Shown here: positions 43,603 through 55,559 of the stretch, in pieces
Layout of the letters: each line of letters opens with the position of its first letter
How positions within the stretch are numbered: position 1 is the first letter of the stretch
Source: Schistocerca nitens
Taxonomy: Eukaryota > Arthropoda > Insecta > Orthoptera > Acrididae
DNA: 64,000 bases
Assembly: GCF_023898315.1 (NCBI RefSeq)
Contig: NC_064618.1
Span: forward strand, 181,961,548 to 182,025,547
Direction of reading: 5' to 3'
Notes under the pieces: model-generated
Told to the model about the DNA's origin: nothing
What the model saw: the letters and a program-made list of their open reading frames with translations, nothing else
The model's database searches: none
Translations under genes and position numbers: made by a program

Positions 43603-46483
43603 ACATCTACATCTACATCCATACTCCGCAAGCCACCTGACGGTGTGTGGCGGAGGGTACCCTGAGTACCTCTATCGGTTCTCCCTTCTATTCCAGTCTC
43701 GTATTGTTCGTGGAAAGGAGGATTGTCGGTATGCTTCTGTGTGGGCTCTAATGTCTCTGATTTTATCCTCATGATCTCTTCGCGAGATATACGTAGGAGG
43801 GAGCAATATACTGCTTGACTCTAAGGTGAAGGTATGTTCTCGAAACTTTAACAAAAGCCCGTACCGAGCTACTGAGCGTCTCTCCTGCAGAGTCTTCCAC
43901 TGGAGTTTATCTATCATCTCCGTAACGCTTTCGCGATTACTAAATGATCCTGTAACGAAGCGAGCTGCTGTCCGTTGTATCTTCTCTATCTCTTCTATCA
44001 ACCCTATCTGGTACGGATCCCACACTGCTGAGCAGTATTCAAGCAGTGGGCGAACAAGCGTACTGTAACCTACTTCCTTTGTTTTCGGATTGCATTTCCT
44101 TAGGATTCTTCCAATGAATCTGTCTGGCATCTGCTTTACCGACGATCAACTTTATGTGATCATTCCAGACCTGCTGTTTTGTAGCTAAATGATAAGGGAT
44201 CTATCTTTCTATGTATTCGCAGCACATTACACTTGTCTACATTGACATTCAGTTGCCATTCTCTGCACCATACGTCAATTCGCTGCAGACCCTCCTGCAT
44301 TTCAGTACAATTTTCCATTGTTACAACCTCTCGATACACCACAGCATCATCTGCAAAAAGCCTCAGTGAACTTCCGATGTCATCCACCAGGTCATTTATG
44401 TATATTGTGAATAGCAACGGTCCTATGACACTCCCCTGCGGCACACCTGAAATCACTATTACTTCGGAAGACTTCTCTCCATTGAGAATGACATGCTGTG
44501 TTCTGTTATCTAGGAACTCCTCAATCCAATCACACAGTTGGTCTGATAGTCCATATGCTCGTACTTCGTTCATTAAACGACTGTGGGGAACTGTATCGAA
44601 CGCCTTGCGGAAGTCAAGAAACACGGCATCTACCTGTGAACCTGTGTGTATGGCCCTCTGAGTCTCGTGTACGAATAGCCCGAGCTGGGTTTCACACGAC
44701 CGTCTTTTTCGAAACCCATGCTGATTCCTACAGAGTAGATTTCTAGTCTCCAGAAAAGTCATTATACTCGAACATAATACGTGTTCCAAAATTCTACAAC
44801 TGGGATGACCTGTGCCCTTTTCCAATCCTTTGGAACGCTACGCTCTTCTAGAGACCTACGGTACACCGCTGCAAGAAGGGGGGCAAGTTCCTTCGCGTAC
44901 TCTGTGTAAAATCGAACTGGTATCCCATCAGGTCCAGCGGCCTTTCCTCCTTTGAGCGATTTTAATTGTTTCTATATCCCTCTGCCGTCTATTTCGATAT
45001 CTACCATTTTGTCATCTGTGCGACAATGTAGAGAAGGAACTACAGTGCAGTCTTCATCTGTGAAACAGCTTTGGAAAAAGACATTTAGTATTTCGGCCTT
45101 TAGTCTGTCATCCTCTGTTTCAGTACCATTTTGGTCACAGTGTGTCTGGACATTTTGTTTTGATCCACCTACCGCTTTGACATAAGACCAAAATTTCTTA
45201 GGATTTTCTGCCAAGTCAGTACATAGAACTTTACTTTCGAATTCATTGAACGCCTCTCGCATAGCCCTCCTCACACTACAATTCGCTTCACGTAATTTTT
45301 GTTTGTCTGCAAGGCTTTGGCTATGTTTATGTTTGCTGTGAAGTTCCCTTTGCTTTTGCAGCAGTTTTCTAACTCGGTTGTTGTACCACGGTGGCTCTTT
45401 TCCACCTCTTACGATCTTGCTTGGCACATACTCATGCATATTGTACAATAGTTTTGAACTTTGTCCACTGATCCTCAACACTATCTGTACTTGAGACAAA
45501 ACTTTTGTGTTGAGCCGTCAGGTACTCTGTAATCTGCTTTTTGTCACTTTTTGCTAAACAGAAAAATCTTCCTACATTTTTTAATATTTCTATCTACGGC
45601 TGAAATCATCAGTGCAGTAACCGCTTTATGATCGCTGATTCCCTGTTCTGCGTTAACTGTTTCAAATAGTTCGGGTCTGTTTGTAACCAGAAGGTCTAAT
45701 ATGTTACCGCCACGAGTAGGTTCTCTGTTTAACTGCTCAAGGTAGTTTTCAGATAAAGCACTTAAAAAAATTTCACTGGATTCTTTGTCCCTGCCACCCG
45801 TTATGAACGTTTGAGTCTCCCAGTCTATATCCGGCAAATTAAAATCTCCACCCAGAACTATAACATGGTGGGGAAATCTACTCGAAATATTTTCCAAATT
45901 ATCCTTCAGGTGCTCAGCCCCAACAGCTGCTGAGCCAGGGGGCCTATAGAGACATCCAATTACCATGTCTGAGCCTGCTTTAACCGTGACCTTCACCCAA
46001 ATCATTTCACATATCGGATCTCCGTCAATTTCCTTCGATACTATTGCACTTCTTATCGCTATAAACACGCCTCCCCCTTCACTGTCCAGCCTGTCTCTGC
46101 GGTATACATTCCAATCTGAGTTTAGGATTTCATTACTGTTTACGTCTGGTTTCAGCCAACTTTCTGTCCCTAGTACTATATGGGCGTTGTGACCGTTTAT
46201 TAATGAGAGCAGTTCTGGGACCTTTCTATAGACGCTCCTGCAGTTTACTATTAGCACATTAATATTGTTATTCCCTGTTGCATTTTTTTCTACTCCTACC
46301 TTGTGTCTCAGGAGGCATCTTGTCGGGCCTAGGGAGGGAATTCTCTAACCTAAAAAACCCCCATGTGCACTCCACACGTACTCCGCTACCCTTGTAGCTG
46401 CTTCCGGCGTGTAGTGCTCGCCTGACCTATTCAGGGGGACCCTACATTTCTCCACCCGATAGCGGAGGTCGAGAAATTTGCAC
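43603..46483 (-). mobile_element. Near full-length CR1-like LINE, antisense, frame-shifted
   Basis: About 2.9 kb with a (GATGTA)n 3' tail (antisense 'catctacatctacatcc') and ORF2 in four antisense blocks. Endonuclease 46257-45544: TESWL, CLYRPPGS, VLGGDFNLPDIDW, ISDHKAV. Linker and RT start 45499-44972. RT core 44825-44160: QHGFRKRRSCETQL, DFRKAFDTV, SGVPQGSVIGPLLF, LFADDAVVY with the catalytic pair intact. Thumb 44130-43672: LEYCSAVWDPYQ. Frameshifts or stops separate the blocks, so no full ORF2 survives, although all catalytic motifs do. Part of an ORF1 end (CRVPLNRSGEHY) lies at 46450-46340. Confidence 0.9.
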
Positions 46484-46700
46484 CCTCTCCTTTAAAACCC
46501 ATATCCTTTCGTCTTTCCCTCTCCTTCCCTCTTTCCTGATGAAGCAACCGTGGGTTGCGAAGCTTGAAATTTGTGTGTGTGTTTGTGTGTTTTTTATTGT
46601 GTCTTATCTACCAGCGCTTTCTCGTTTGGTAAGTCACAGCATCTTTGTTTTTTAATATATTTTTCCCATGTGGAATGTTTCTTTCTATTATATTCATATT
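46484..46700 (+). repeat. Right half of the interrupted repeat, with hammerhead-like core
   Basis: cctctcctttaaaaccc, then a pyrimidine-rich run, ctgatgaagcaaccgtgggt tgcgaagc (46536-46563), a GT-rich run, and caTGTGGAATGTTTC. The ctgatga + 5-bp stem (gcaac/gttgc) + gaa arrangement matches the conserved core of a hammerhead ribozyme. Partners for stems I and III were not found, so activity is doubtful. This half and 43485-43602 were probably one element. Confidence 0.5.
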
Positions 46701-47700
46701 ATTTTATTCTGGTTGGCAAGAATGACCTCTGACCATACTAACCCACAGGAACTATGTCCTTCAATTTTTCTATAAGCAACAGCAACAAACACGCCACCAG
46801 AACACTGTTTGGTTTTTCACGAAAATTTTAGCTGGACTTATGTATGGCATTTAGTGCCTGTAACGATTTGAGCATCAGTGCTTTCTATTAGTGCTAGGAG
46901 CTCTGGTACTAAGCCAACACAGCTGCGACAATTCAGAACTGTTATACTGATGGTTCCTGGATCTATGTTCTTCCTGTGTTCAACCAGCATCCTTTGAGAC
47001 TGAAGCCCTTTTTGTGTTTTCCCTAGACCCTCTAACTTAAAAAAAAGTCCAGTCCTTACTACACAGTCCCTGCTACCAGTGTAGCTGCCTCCTGCATGTA
47101 GTGGACTCCTAACCTATTCAGCGGAACCGGAAATCCAACCACTCTACGGCGCAAGTCGAGTAATCTGCAACATACGTGATTGCAGAACCACCTGAGCATG
47201 TGATTCAGACCTATTCAGCTCTACCAGAGGTCTGCAATTGGTGCTGCTGCCTATGCTGCAAATGTTGAGCGCTGGTTTCATCTCGCAAGCAAGACTGGCA
47301 ACCTTTACCACTTTTTTAGCTACTCGAAACCTGAGAGGATCTCTTTCGATCTAAAGTGACACACATCATTGGTACCAATGTGAGCCACCACCTGCAATTC
47401 ACTGGACACTGTGCTCTTCATTGCATCCGGAAGGACCCATTTCATATCAGAAATGACACCACCCGGTGTGCACATGGAGTGCACTTTGGCTTTCTTCCCC
47501 CCCTTGGTAGCCACGTCCCGAAGGGGCCCCATAATGCGACTAACATTGGAGCTCCAAATTACCAATAATCCCATATTGCTCGAATCTTGCAGACTGAGAG
47601 ATTTCCTCTGAAACACAACAAGCAACTGCATCTGGCTGAGGGACAGTGTATACCACAGACAGCACCTGTGACCTGTTTGTCAGACTGAGGAGGCCTTACA
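46700..47700 (-). pseudogene. Antisense CR1-like LINE: ORF1 end and start of endonuclease
   Basis: Antisense from 47631: a segment ending ELQVVAHIGTNDVCHF resembles the GTND block of SGNH-fold esterases, which are found in ORF1 of many CR1-like LINEs. Then PLNRLGVHYMQEAATLVAG (47130-47060), matching the same string in the neighbouring CR1-like copy, and the endonuclease start PELLALIESTDAQIVTGTK (about 46905-46850). Stops are frequent. The copy is older than its neighbour. Confidence 0.7.
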
Positions 47701-48513
47701 TGCGGTCCCCTGGGAAGTCTCTTGCCGCCTGCCATGTCCCGAGGTGACCTCCCATTCGATCCTGTTTTTTCTTTAACCAGGATTTTCTTATGCCCAGTGA
47801 TATGCATTTCGCAAGCTCATAACTTCTGTGGTAAATGTGACATGTCAAAAACACAACCCTGTTGGAACTTACATACAAATGATTCAGAACCAGGGGCTGA
47901 CTCTTCAGAAACAGTTCCTGGACATGTGCTACATGGTTAAATCATAATGTCATTTGTTTTACTTAATGTCTTATGAAAGAAAATACTACCTGTGATGAAA
48001 ACTGTGGCCATTTGTCTTAAAACATGGTGATACATGTATTGTGACTGGGTGAAGTTGCACTATTTGACATTAATGTGGATGTCTTACTTTAAAATTCAGT
48101 ATTTAGCTTACTACGTAGCGTTTTTCAGTATAATTTGTGTTTTTGCTGCACGTGGGGTCCCATCTTGCAGTTTGCCACATCACTCACTTTACAAGAGGTT
48201 TTCGTATAAACTGCGAATCCCATAATATTGTGACAAAGTTATTGTTTTTAAATTCCAGTGGCATTCATAGCATAGTAAAAAATGTACAGATGAGTTTGAG
48301 GCACTCTGTTCATGTCTTGTAAGTATAGTAGTTTTATTTTATTCTCTTGTGCTTTAATCTCATTGCTGAAAGTGACTTCCTGCTTGATCGCCAACTAGTC
48401 TGTGTGTACAAAACAGTATGATTTGTAAATACCTTTTTGTGCTGTACCATCTTGTTTCAGTAATTTTTATAATGGTTTTGCTACCTTAGATGATGAAGTG
48501 TTTCTCATTGCAG
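47701..48513. other. End of intron 4, no gene seen
   Basis: Possibly a little more CR1-like ORF1 to about 47930 (antisense, degraded), then plain intronic DNA with a pyrimidine-rich tract before the exon 5 acceptor. Confidence 0.4.
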
Positions 48514-48738
48514 AAAGAGTGGCATCGGGCTTGGAAGAGGCAGTTTCAGACAGGTGTACCTCCAGGAACATAGGGTACCTACTGTGGGCAGAGGCAGTTT
48601 TATTGATGATTATTCTGATGATGAATGTTTGGGCTATGATGAAGTTAATGGAGTTATGTTGAAAGGAATTCATTGTAGCCTTCAGTCGGGAGGCAGCAGC
48701 AGAACTGTTTCTAAAGGGAGAGGTTTCTACAATGTAAG
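48514..48738 (+). CDS. RRM gene exon 5 (GRG-rich region)
   Basis: Acceptor tttctcattgcag completes an Arg codon. The exon has GLGRGSF, then TVGRGSF, an acidic DDYSDDE patch, and SKGRGFYNV. Spaced GRG motifs are typical arginine-methylation or RNA-contact sites and in piRNA factors can be Tudor ligands; the role here is inference. Donor: gtaag|gtgagc, phase 2. It is separated from exon 4 by 26 kb, so the join rests on phase agreement and composition. Confidence 0.72.
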
Positions 48739-49690
48739 GTGAGCCATTTAGAAGTTATTCACCTACACTTAACACACTGAGTGTTCTCATTCAGCCAAGA
48801 GATTTGCAATAGATTTCCAATAGGTTTGTTTATTTAAAATACTGCATATCTTGTGTGTGTTCAATGGTTGTTCTTATCTTTTGCTTTGCAACTCAACTAC
48901 TCTTCTTTTAGTGGTAAGAGCATAAGTATAAGAAATGTTATTTGAAGGACCTGAATGAATGTTACAGATGCCAAGAATTATATATTGAGGCAAGACATTT
49001 TGTAGTTGCGCACAAAGTTCCTAGACAAAATGCTGACTGTTCCTATTCTGAATGTTGGAAGTATTGCAAATATTTTTAAGGTTTTCATTCTCTTCTCCAA
49101 ATTAAATGTGACTTAAGAAATGCGTATGAGAACTACTACCGCTAAATGCTTTATGGCTTAATCTTGTGCACTGGATAAACATTTATAAAGAGAGAATTCT
49201 GAGGAGACAGTCTCATACTGTTAACTTAAGGTGACAGCCACAATTTTCTATAGATTATTCTTCTTCTCATCCATCCATTTTTAAACCTTCATTTTTCCCA
49301 CACTGTTATTCCCATTTTTACTGTCATGTACATATGCACCTTTAAGTACTCTGTACATGACCAAACAATTAGTCAAACTTTACTAGATTTCTCAAATATG
49401 TGACTGTGTACAGCAGTCTTCACGTCTCAGAGAAACCTGGATCGAATGTAGATTTGAGAAGATGGAGGACGTTGTTCATGTTGGTTTCATTGCACATTTA
49501 CTGAAGAAGTTTTGTTAAAATGTATGTCACTGTCCTGGGAGTTTCCAGTGCTCTAGAAGCGGTCACCATGGATAAAAACAAAGTAACCCTGGCAATTACC
49601 AAAACGGTAGAGGTGCTGTATTTCCCCAGCTACACATTACACCGAAAGATGTTAAGAAGTAATTCAATATTCTATGCACAACATAAAACT
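48739..49690. other. Start of intron 5, no gene seen
   Basis: AT-rich intronic DNA. No repeat partner or domain recognised. Confidence 0.5.
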
Positions 49691-49699
49691 GCAAGTATA

Positions 49700-49724
49700 A
49701 AAAAAAAAAAAAAAAAAAAAAAAA
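49700..49724. repeat. Poly-A tract
   Basis: About 24 consecutive A, just left of the pogo-like relic. Confidence 0.95.
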
Positions 49725-49756
49725 TAATCAAGCTCTTCGATTCTTCTGCAGACGAT

Positions 49757-50365
49757 GTACAGTGAAGACTTGATTATCCAGATCTCAGTTATGTGGATTC
49801 ATGTTTATCTAGATTGTGAACCATGAGCAAATTTATTTGTAGTCTAGTCAGTGTGGGCACATACACGTCATGCTGGCACTGCCCACCTGCTCTCTGACAT
49901 GCAAGTTCCATTATTGTTTGAGTTAGACAGCTAGCAGTTGCTATGCTGTACTGCGTCTGTCAAAGTGCAAGAGTGTGGTATTATTGCTTAAAGATAAATT
50001 TTATTGCTCTTTTAAAAAAGGAGAAACTGCTTGTAAGTCGGCCATTAAGAATGGTGAGAGTTGAGGGTATCTCTGTGATAAGCACTATTAAAAAGAGTAC
50101 TGATTCAGTTTTGAAGTACACCTGCAAACTTGACAGTGAAGTTGGGAGTAAACATAGGAAAGTGATGAAGAAACTGATTAATGAACTTTTGGAAGAGCCT
50201 TACATTGCTCATTTTTACAAAATCAATCACCTAACATTATGTATTAACTGTAGAAAGATAACCATATGACAACTTACTTAAAAGATTATAATACTTTCTA
50301 GAGTTAATAATAAAAATGTTTTTTTTCATACACTTATCTGAATTTTCGATCATCTGAATTACTTA
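49757..50365 (+). mobile_element. pogo/Tigger-like DNA transposon relic, internally deleted
   Basis: The left end reads tacagtgaagacttgattatccagatctc, and the right end (reverse complement) contains ttcagatgatcgaaaattcagat. These are loosely inverted 'ATTATCCAGAT' style termini as in pogo/Tigger elements. The interior frame 49943-50269 has VEGISVISTIKKSTDSVLKY and LDSEVGSKHRKVMKK, resembling the N-terminal helix-turn-helix DNA-binding region of Tigger transposases. The DDE catalytic domain is absent. Limits are approximate. Confidence 0.6.
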
Positions 50366-50377
50366 AGACAACAATTA

Positions 50378-50587
50378 TCCTCTCCCTCTCCCTCTCCCTC
50401 TCCCTCTCCCTCTCCCTCTCCTCTCCCTCTCCCTCTCCCTCTCCCTCTCCCTCTCCCTCTCCCTCTCCCTCTCCCTCTCCCTCTCCCTCTCCCTCTCCCT
50501 CTCCCTCTCCCTCTCCCTCTCCCTCTCCCTCTCCCTCTCCCTCTCCCTCTCCCTCTCCCTCTCCCTCTCCCTCTCCCTCTCCCTCTC
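50378..50587. repeat. (CCCTCT)n satellite-like array, ~210 bp
   Basis: About 35 hexamer units with one phase break near 50420. All three antisense frames are open through it (GEGEGE, RGRGRG and ERERER repeats), which is a composition artefact. Confidence 0.97.
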
Positions 50588-51758
50588 GCCCAAAGCAGCA
50601 TATAGCCGAACCTTTACAGCTACGAATTTCAAACTCCGAATATTTCACAGCTGAAGGCCTCCAAACAAGAAGTCTTGACAATCAAGATGCAAATGCAGTC
50701 AAAATAACTACAGCTAGGCTGAAAGAAAGCCTCAAGGCAACAGTAAAAAAGATATACGTAAATCAAATGCAATACAATAAATTACCATAACCTTTCAAAG
50801 GCAGTAGGCTGCAATGTTTAAGCTTGAAAGGTAATTTTAAGAATAAGGTTCCAATGCTGAAGCCCCACAATTAATTTTCGAAAATTAAAAAAAAAACCAT
50901 AAGCCTCAAATCTTAATTAGCTGAAACCGGACTAAAGAAAAGACAACATAATAGCAATAATCTTTCAGCAAATATCCACTTGCCAGAATTCAAACTTACT
51001 TCTATAAAAGACAGTAAAACCAATAATTTTTTTATCATTGACTATGATAGGTTATAAACAGACATTTAAACACTGGTTAGAAAGACAGTAGACAACCGCA
51101 CTCAGGAGCCTCCAGGGGGTATTTCTGCCCTTGTTCACTTAGGTGAGACAGGTGGTGAGCCCAACCTCACTTGATCCTTCGGAACCCAAACTAGGGACAG
51201 CCACGGACCGACCGACAAACGACTTTCTTGCCACCAATCGGTACATGAGAATTCAAACACAAAATGTTAGGGCATGATTATCCACAAGAAATATGTATTA
51301 AGCTGTCAAAACTACACATCATGTTGGATAGTGAAAACAGGTGAGAAAAGGACACTGCCTGAAATTACGTTAGTGGCCAGGGCAGGTAACCAATGCACTA
51401 ACGGCCACAAGGCAGAAAATTCTGCTGGTGCACTTGAATTGTAGTCAACCAATATGGTTATCAACTTTGACGTCCTGGGTCGGTGAGCTACGAAGCTTGT
51501 AGTGATCAGACAGCTCCACACATGCTCAGACACTGCGCAGGGACCGCCAGCGGACCCAGCCAACTGCAACCGTGCGGAGATATCTTCCCTGGTCCGCAGC
51601 AACCGACTGACTACCTCAGAATGCCAACAACATCTAAAATAGTAGTTAGTGGAAATAACGCCAACTACACACACAACCTGACAAACATTTGCACGAAGAC
51701 CCCCAACAGTAACTAAGGACGCACGAAGACAAATCGGGAGTCTATGCGCGTGCACGCG

Positions 51759-51817
<59 letters not shown>

Positions 51818-52520
51818 CTGACTCATGAACGATTGGCGAGCCATAACGCGTCGTCTGGTAGCATGACCGACCGATGACCCACCAAAACCGTGGCCTGGCT
51901 CAAGTGATGTGTGGCGGCAATGGTTGGGTGAGCCATGTTGATGCAGACCTCACTGCTGCTCCAGCCTGACTGCACTATTGCCGCATTGCAACTCCCTGAC
52001 TGGCAGGTCCGGACTGCGCTCGAGACGTGTTCCAACTGACTGGCCACCCGAACTCGCGACCTGAACTCCTTATGACAGACAACAACTGGAAAGTAAATAG
52101 CAGTCGAGCAAAGATACTACGAGAGGGGATATATCGATACACACTGCTAGTGCCGCCCACGGTCAGGCAAAGCAGCAACTCAGTGACAGTAGTAATTTAA
52201 ATGAACGTAGTGAGGTGGAAGTACGTCAAAATCAGTGTGTAAAATACATGAAGGCGGGAACACGAGCCACGCACGGCTCATGCATTACTATACTCAATAT
52301 CCGTCCTTCTTTCTCTCCTTTCCTGTGTTTCTTTTGTTGCCTTACAAACTGCACTGCACGCTCTATTTTCGAACCACACTCTATCAACCATCGCAGTTGC
52401 GCACAACAGATGGCTACAAGACCACGCTGATTGTTGGTTCAGTATCTTTAAGTCCCACATTATTCCTGCTGATATCATTAATCATATACCTTCAAATTGA
52501 TCACTGTCCCTGTGTCACAC
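50588..52520. other. Intron 5 sequence, possible unassigned repeat
   Basis: GC-richer than its surroundings between 51100 and 52150, with a (CG)n(CA)n run at 51757-51815. Composition and a lack of long frames suggest a non-coding repeat or LTR-like unit, but I could not find a partner copy in the window. Confidence 0.35.
51757..51815. repeat. (CG)n(CA)n compound microsatellite
   Basis: A short CG run followed by about 24 CA units. Second instance of the same compound type as 34417-34474. Confidence 0.95.
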
Positions 52521-52559
52521 TCCCGTATTTTCACATGTTATTTCCAACACTTTTCCAGT

Positions 52560-55475
52560 GCCACACTATTTTGTATCTCATCCTACAAACCCCTCTCCAT
52601 CCCCACTCTTTCTCCGTTCTATCCCTGTTCACACCCATTAATTCTACCTCATCCAGTCACATCTGCTGTTCCCCTTTTTCACACTTACCCACCCTCAGAT
52701 CTGCTACCCACAGTAATACGCATGTTCTTTGATATCACTGTGACTTCAAGCCAATTTTAGTGAGTTTTCACCTTTCGCCATTGTCAGCTCATTCAGATTT
52801 CAGTGTTTCTCCCTTTTGCATCCATTTCATCCCTCATGTATTTGGGTGTATTTTTGCCAATTTTTTGGATGTAATTCTACGTTATGTAATTTTTCCACTT
52901 TTTCCACCACCATTGATCCTTTCTCCTTCCATCTGCGTCAGTACAGAAAAGTTTCCTTATCTCTAGACAGAACCCAGTGCCACATACTCTTCTTGTGTTG
53001 TTGTTGGCTCATGGAATCCCCCCAGATGGCCTTACCAGCAAATTATTCATCTCCAGCTGCCACCCCTCTTTCCAAAATGACCTCTTTGTGTTTAGATTCT
53101 GCCAATTCTTAACCCTCACCAGCATAGGCCTGCAGAACCATATCAACCAAGCCCAAACGTTTTGCAGTACCTTCTCGCCATCCGCAAAAGTCTCCTGCTG
53201 TGGAACAGATAACACATTGAAACACTTGCCCTCCAGGAACTAGAACAACATGCACAATACCACCTCAAAAAACTCTCCAACCTGCTCACTTCCTACTCCC
53301 TCCTTGGAGTACCACTGTTCACCACCTTCACAACCTCCAAGTCTCTCCCACATCCCCTCATAGCTGATGAACCCTGTCTCTTAGACGTAAAACATTTACT
53401 CCACCCTCCAAAACTCCCTTCCACTACCAAACAGATTGCAGAACCTAAACAGACCTGAAACACAGCCGTGAACATTTACCCCAGAAGCCCTACCCCCAAA
53501 GAAAGATCAGTCCTTTCCAAATGCCTTCCTTTCACCCCACTCCCAGATTCAGTCATGCAGGACTAGTTAACAGACCTTCTCTCCTACACCCAGTCCCTAC
53601 AGTGGAAAAACGTTTTCACCACCAACCCTACAAATCGGACTCAACCAGAGGCCAATGTTGAACCCTGCTGGACTCAGTTCACTCCTGCATCCAGCTGTGA
53701 TCCACCCCCAGTGCCCACAAATCACCCCCTCTTAACTTTTCAGAACTTCTTAACCTTGAACCTTGCCTCACCATCTTTCCCCAAATCCCTCAACGTGCAA
53801 ACTAAATTTACATCTGCAGAAAGAACCGCAGTCCACCATCTAAAAACTGACCCCGACCTTATAATCCTACCTGCGGACAAAGGCTCTGCCACTTTTGTTT
53901 TGAACTGCAAGGATCACCTGGTGAATGGATTCTGCCAGCTGTCAGATACATCCATCTACAAACTTTGCCACAATGATTCCATTCCAGAAACCCAGCAGAA
54001 TCTCTATTCACTCCTCAAATCCTTAAACCCATCCCAGAACCTCTCCCAGGAGTCCATCTCTCTGCTCACCTCTACCACTCTCCACACTGCTATCTTCTAC
54101 ATACTTCCTAAAGTCCTTAAACCCAACCACACAGGACATCCCATTGTGGCGGGGTACTGTGCCCCCACTGAGAGAATCTCTGGTCTCACAGAACACCACC
54201 TTCAACCTATTACATGGAACCTACCCTCCTATATAAAATATACCAACCATTTCTTCCACAGACTCTCACAGTTCCTGCTCTGCTAATCACTATTGATGCC
54301 ACCTCCCTTTACACAAAATCCCTAATGCATATGAACACTATTGAGCTCTATCTTTTCCAACACCCAACAGATTCCAAACCAACAACGTCCTTCCTAGTCT
54401 CCATGACCAACTATATCTTCACCCACAATTACTTCTCCTTTGAAGGCATTACATACAAACAAATCTGGGTACGGCTATGGGCACCCGCATGACACCATTT
54501 TATGCCAACCCATTCATGGGCCACCTAGAGGAATCCTCCTAAAAAACAGAGATTCCTAAATCCCTTTCCTGGTTCAGATTCATTGATGACATCTTTGCTA
54601 TCTGGATTGAAGGTGAGGACACCCTATACAAATTCCTCCAGAACCTCAACTACTTCTCCCCCATTTGCTTCACCTGGTCCTACTCAACCCAATAAGCCAT
54701 CTTCCTAGATGTTAACCACCACCTCAAAGAGTGCTACGTCAGTACGTCTGTCCATATCAAACCTATTAACCATCAGCAATATCTCCACTTCGACAGTTGC
54801 CACTCATTCCATACTAAGGAGTCCGTTCCATACAGACTAGCCATCTGTGATTGTCACATCTGCAGTGACGAGTGGTCCCTCTCAAAATATACTGAGGGTC
54901 GTACTGAAGTCTTCAGACTGTCATTATCCTCCCAACCTTGTAGAAAAACAAATCTCCCATGGCTTATCTGTCCAGTCTCCCACCATCCCCTAACGTCTCA
55001 TACTCCGGCTGCAGAGGTGCATTCCCTTCGTAACTCGTTACCACCCAGGACTGGAGCAACTGAATTATATTGTCTTCCAGGGATTAGACTACCCCTCGTC
55101 GTGCCCTGAAATGAGAAATGTTCTGCCCACTATCCTTCCCACCCTTCCCACAGTGGCATTCTGCCATCCACCAAACTTACATAATGTACTTGTCCATCCC
55201 TACACAACCCCTACTCCCAACCCCTTACGTCATGGCTCATATCGCTGTAATAGACTTGGATGCAAGACCTGTCCCATACATCCTCCCACAATCACCTACT
55301 CCAGTCCGGTCACTATTATCATCTATCCCATCAAAGGTAGGGCTAACTGTGAATCCAGTCTTGTGGTCTACAAGCTAAACTGCAACCACTGTGCTGCATT
55401 CTATGTAAGCATGACAACCATCAAGCTGTCTGTCCATATGATGAATAGCCACCAACAAACTGTGGCCAAGAAAAA
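52560..55475 (+). pseudogene. Sense Penelope-like element, nearly full span, decayed
   Basis: The longest Penelope-like copy here. The 5' region aligns with 37346-38240. The RT starts with ERTAVHHLKTDPDLIILPADKGSATFVLN (53820-53905) and includes LPKVLKPNHTGHPIVAGYCAPTERI (54101-54180). The FIDDIFAIW catalytic motif is near 54578-54605. The GIY-YIG region (55111-55470) has CKTCPIHPP, CNHCAAFYVSMT-x-x-KLSVH and NSHQQ. The Gly of YVG is Ser, and the RT frame is broken at several points between 54286 and 55111. The 3' terminus seen at 35697 is missing; homology ends near 55475. Confidence 0.88.
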
Positions 55476-55559
55476 AGTGGACACCAAGCCCAATGGGTCT
55501 CCAGTCCAAACTTCCTTCAGTGAGGAGTATCTGTTTTTACCCAATTGAAACTACCTCAT

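Noticed and set aside
50334-50681. Long antisense frames with GEGEGE, RGRGRG and ERERER repeats
   Set aside because: Produced by the CCCTCT hexamer array; all three frames are open for compositional reasons, with no conserved flanking sequence.
51312-51815. 167-codon antisense frame starting with CVCVCV
   Set aside because: Its start is translation of the CA microsatellite and the rest has no recognisable domain.
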